Below, piece after piece: positions 62,301 to 64,000 of a DNA stretch of 64,000 nt. The position numbers and the translations under genes were made by a program. Origin of the DNA: Nymphalis io (taxonomy: Eukaryota > Arthropoda > Insecta > Lepidoptera > Nymphalidae). The stretch's first letter is position 1. Each line of letters begins with the position of its first letter. The stretch covers positions 7,135,001 to 7,199,000 of the forward strand of contig NC_065888.1 in the NCBI RefSeq assembly GCF_905147045.1, read 5' to 3'. The notes below the pieces were generated by a model, which was not told the DNA's origin, made no database searches, and saw only the letters and a program-made list of their open reading frames with translations.

Positions 62301-64000
62301 CTCACCCCCACATTTTGGCCTTGTATTTGTCCCCAAGGCGCGCGAGCACCGTGAGGTATCCGTTGCGGCACGCGGCGTCGCAGTCCAGAATGTGCGGCAA
62401 AACGGACACCACGCAGAGCGGCTTCTCGCTGCAGGCCTTCATCGTATCTGCGTTCACCACCTGTAATTGATCGTCATTCTTTTCAAATAATCAGAAAATT
62501 ACTATAATTTTTTGTATTTGTTAAATTTGTACTATTAGAAATATTTCCATTTTATTTAGAATTTTTATTAAAAAAATTAATGTCTTTGATCTGTACATTT
62601 ATAACGATATATATATGTGATCCCTGTCAAGGACAAACAAGACAGATTTCATTACACTACATAGCCTAGGTCGATTTTGGAACAATAAGTTACAATAATG
62701 TTAAACTTCTTTTATAACAGAATAACTGAATTCATGTGGAACCAAAATAGTTTTTTTTTTTTAAATTCTTAATTCAATTCATTAAATTGTTTTATGAATA
62801 TAAAAATTTTATTTTGAAGATAAAATAAAAACTTAGTTAAGTTATAATCAATTAAAGTAACAATTGGAAATACTGTTAGCATCAGGATATTGATGTATCT
62901 CTACTCTGCAGGAAACATGTTTACCTGAATAATTTCTGGTGCGGGAACATTCTCAGCTAATTTTTCCATAGCCCAGGTTACAATATCGCTTGATGTTCTT
63001 CCGCCATTGTAATCTTCTACAGAGTCGCTTGTCTTCTTGCCTGAGGTGAACAGCTTAATGGTTGGGTATCCTTGAACTTGGTAGCGAGATGCCATTACTG
63101 TGTGAACTGTGGCATCAAGTGCACCTAATTTGACCTAGTTGCGAAAAGTAACATAGATGTGTCATTAAAGAAATTAATATGAAGTAATAAAAAAAAATGC
63201 AACAAGTATTTTATTGGCCACACAAAACACACACAAAGGCTTAAAGAAGGTAATATTTAAAAAAAAAACATGCTTATTTAGATTGACAATTATTTTTATC
63301 TTAAGAAATACCTGCACTACACCATTATATTATTTTGTTTTGTGCATTTTTGTATTATTTTGTTTCTAACATTAACAGGTTGGCTATGAAAAAACAGTCA
63401 AATGAAAATTTGCAATACTGTTTTCTGTAATATATGCTATAAAATCTGTTTTATTATGTTATTGTTGCATATAGTCTTTTAAAGTAAGTGTAGTACAGAA
63501 TAATTTTTTATTCTGTAAAATAATAGTGAAGTGTAATATAATTTCTGAATTTACATATTTTTACCCAACTTTTGTGCAATAAAATTTATAGATTAGTTCA
63601 GTCCTGGCGACTGTAGCAGTGACTTGCGCAAGACAGTTAAATAATATATACATATGTATTGCTTGCTTCAAAAAATTTATTTGTTAAATTCTGCTTATTA
63701 TTTTTATAAAACGACAAAATTAAGTGTAGTTAATTAATTCAATTGAACCACAAAAGTTTTCAAAATATGAATGTTATAAAATCTCAATGGAGTTGGTAAC
63801 TGAAACTATATAGTTTGATTTATGTTTTATATATAATTATTATATAGAAATATACGTATTTGTGAGTTATAGAAATAATTGATTTATTTACCTTGCCCTT
63901 AAGTTCTGTGGCAGCTTTAGCCCAGTGAGGTTCGAGGTTTTTGCAGTGACCACACCATGGAGCATAGAACTCAACCAGCCACATGTCCTCGCTGTCCAGT
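56367..64000 (-). CDS. PDIA6: Protein disulfide-isomerase A6 (P5), C-terminal part
   Basis: ER thiol-disulfide oxidoreductase that folds secretory proteins. Minus-strand exons in coding order: 64000-63892 (continues beyond the window), 63134-62925, 62460-62306, 57046-56888, 56523-56367. The first seen exon holds the second thioredoxin-like domain with EFYAPWCGHCKNLEPHWA (CGHC at 63943-63954). The next has LGALDATVHTVMASRYQVQG, GYPTIKLF (cis-Pro) and DYNGGRTSSDIVTWA. Then CVVSVLPHILDC and KAKMWG, with WVWAEAGAQTALEEAL, GGFGYPAMAVVN and GSFSELGINEFLRDLSFGRG of the redox-inactive b domain. The C-terminus is an acidic stretch (EEDIDLSDVDLEKDEL) ending in the KDEL retrieval signal. The N-terminal thioredoxin domain lies right of the window. 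The 5.3-kb intron 57047-62305 carries a LINE in the opposite orientation. Confidence 0.95.
57393..58115 (+). CDS. LINE ORF1, coiled coil + RRM-like nucleic-acid chaperone
   Basis: 240 aa, ORF1p-type RNA-binding protein that packages retrotransposon RNA. Residues about 1-80 are predicted helical with heptad-like spacing (MESIKESLAAMTDLFNSRMN, LQRQIEFLAREMDRTEMQRR). The middle resembles the RRM-like domain of L1-type ORF1 proteins: KVLLFHGVSE, SIKSCHRLGRPL, RPIVVKFTETAIRDKVWFA. The C-terminal part (LTKSRHNVFLEARKRF) looks like the matching C-terminal domain and ends in basic residues. No CCHC zinc knuckle seen. It precedes ORF2 in the same element. Confidence 0.8.
   Translation: MESIKESLAAMTDLFNSRMNEFQQDLQRTTTPATVPSLSSEFNSFKSFVLTALSGLQRQIEFLAREMDRTEMQRRRKVLLFHGVSEERSEDATARVTSLVAEHLALPNFSTSSIKSCHRLGRPLDSKPRPIVVKFTETAIRDKVWFAKTKLKGTGVTESEFLTKSRHNVFLEARKRFGINKCWTRDGLIHIIAPDGSRHRAECLSDLDSISTCKSPVQKIPIANTSDKVVLQRSKRVVKK
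58116..58714 (+). other. AT-rich spacer between LINE ORF1 and ORF2
   Basis: 599 nt, strikingly richer in A+T than either ORF, with a T tract near 58456-58472 and many short stops. LINEs usually have overlapping or closely spaced ORFs. I see no ORF remnant and no independent insertion with TSDs inside it. Confidence 0.6.
58715..61654 (+). CDS. LINE ORF2: AP endonuclease + reverse transcriptase
   Basis: 979 aa. The endonuclease domain occupies roughly 45-270: IHINAQSIPAH, SESWLKP, NDRVGRAGGGVAIYLR, LMGDFNTCLL, SLLDLILVSS and a SYHDLL segment where the catalytic SDH would be (here YHD). RT at roughly 500-770: AIGSDCISRKMILPIL, SYTDYRPISILPFLSKVLE, LLDFSNAFNTVD, AGVPQGGVLSPLLF and YADD at 697-700 (60803-60814). 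The C-terminus has HSIRLWNSLPLEARRAPTIT, typical of the CR1/Jockey superfamily. Fully open from ATG 58715 (AAAAATGTC). The SDH to YHD change is worth noting, because it could be a family trait or could weaken endonuclease activity. Confidence 0.88.
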   Translation: MSRNNDDLDETFLSFSSDGLSSNDSFHSIPSLGETINSLFSDCLKYFNVIHINAQSIPAHYPDMLSSFDCNKIHAILVSESWLKPCLPSTSYSLPGFHLIRNDRVGRAGGGVAIYLRSHIPFSIISQSTPLSVEGAEHLFIEVIFGHIKMLLGVYYSPNLTVDYFSSFEILLEQFKPLYAHTILMGDFNTCLLKNDHRSSLLKSVLNSADLQILPLSATHSFPNSIPSLLDLILVSSVDHVEKHGQCSALAFSYHDLLYLSYKIKPPKAKSRILLQRNFGGMDLNSLREDAANIDWSVILNVDTVNEQVTVFNSLLTQLYDLHAPIRPVRLKHLPAPWLTPEIKKLQVRKNIAKAKYRCNPTDTNRDKYLKVRNRCNMLCRDSQRRHIHKSIAEEEESARVWKFLKSLGVGKSSKNINTHNINLNELNNHFSSSQTFDTAVKSNTLKEISAKSTSENSPFFFSQFTDSDVKKNILAINSDAIGSDCISRKMILPILDIIIPVVTHILNQSIILCEFPESWKDAQVIPLPKKTNPSSYTDYRPISILPFLSKVLERLIHNQLNQYLSKNVLLNPLQSGFRPGHSTTTALIKITDDIRLGMDNQQVTVLTLLDFSNAFNTVDFDILLAILCSLNISAKVIDWFHSYLYGRRQRIRVQDSFSEWAPITAGVPQGGVLSPLLFSVFISTITSHISSLYHLYADDLQIYSQSKIANLPETIHLVNNDLLNISKWSTAFGLRVNPNKTQVLIIGSSKLISRIFFSDLPVVHFNGVNIPFSVTARNLGISFDQHLSWEPQISEVSKKIFAAFGSLRRLRNFLPIPTKIMLAQSLLLPILDYADACYLDLKEEQLNKLERLQNLCIRFIFGLRKYDHVSEFRKKLKWLPIRLRRNTHILQLLYCILFNPSSPSYLKERFQFLSSSHSHNLRSEENLILKIPPHTTSFYSDSFTVHSIRLWNSLPLEARRAPTITSFKKMIKEHFLAS
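62136..62262 (-). mobile_element. A-tailed SINE, internal fragment
   Basis: GAGAACCTTGGGAACCAAGA, TGTTATGTACCTTGTG, GGCTCACTCAACCTTCAAAC, GGAACACAACAATTGTCGTA correspond to the middle of the 290-bp SINE in minus sense. Head and tail are lost. It ends about 40 bp from the PDIA6 exon at 62306-62460. Confidence 0.65.

Noticed and set aside
1..64000. CRISPR arrays, bacterial operons, integrated virus or toxin genes
   Set aside because: None seen. The repeats are SINEs and LINEs, and all genes have animal-type splicing or insect family features.

Overview
The window is AT-rich eukaryotic DNA with short exons, GT-AG introns and a dense load of non-LTR retrotransposons and SINEs. The repeats (RTE-type and R1-type LINEs, a 290-bp A-tailed SINE, a tRNA-derived SINE) and the proteins point to a butterfly or moth (Lepidoptera), probably ditrysian. 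I found no prokaryotic, viral or CRISPR-like content. I called the gene models by following reading frame and splice phase across every intron. No search was run.

Layout. Positions 177-23095 (+) hold the last ten coding exons of a peroxisomal acyl-CoA oxidase (the 5' exons lie left of the window). Its 6.6-kb and 12.4-kb introns are retroelement graveyards: a full-length single-ORF LINE (8187-11855, -), a 5'-truncated copy of the same family in the opposite orientation (13168-15178, +) inserted in a SINE, and a frameshifted RTE LINE (15655-18815, -). Positions 25437-26860 hold an R1-clade LINE fragment next to a tRNA-derived SINE. Two ZAD-C2H2 zinc-finger genes converge tail to tail (27355-30122 + and 31478-37105 -) and look like paralogues. 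An uninterrupted GALK2-like sugar-kinase ORF lies at 39487-40950 (+). The ten-exon eIF2B delta subunit gene is at 44663-49772 (+). The single-exon ribophorin I gene (50959-52368, -) faces away from a small two-exon membrane-protein gene (53108-53508, +). The right end is a PDIA6/P5-type protein disulfide isomerase (56367 to beyond 64000, -), one intron of which carries a 4.8-kb LINE with both ORFs open and a 9-bp target-site duplication.

How the genes relate. Most are housekeeping: peroxisomal beta-oxidation (ACOX), translation initiation and stress control (eIF2B delta), ER N-glycosylation (RPN1) and ER disulfide chemistry (PDIA6). I infer no operon-like logic.

Most interesting structure. 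(1) Two LINEs of different clades begin with the same roughly 80-nt leader, and a predicted pseudoknot in it shows compensatory base changes. (2) Each of two SINE families ends like one of the LINE families present here, consistent with SINE-LINE 3'-tail partnership. (3) Two inverted LINE copies inside one ACOX intron could fold into a roughly 2-kb double-stranded hairpin. (4) Several nested insertions can be dated relative to each other from exact target-site duplications.
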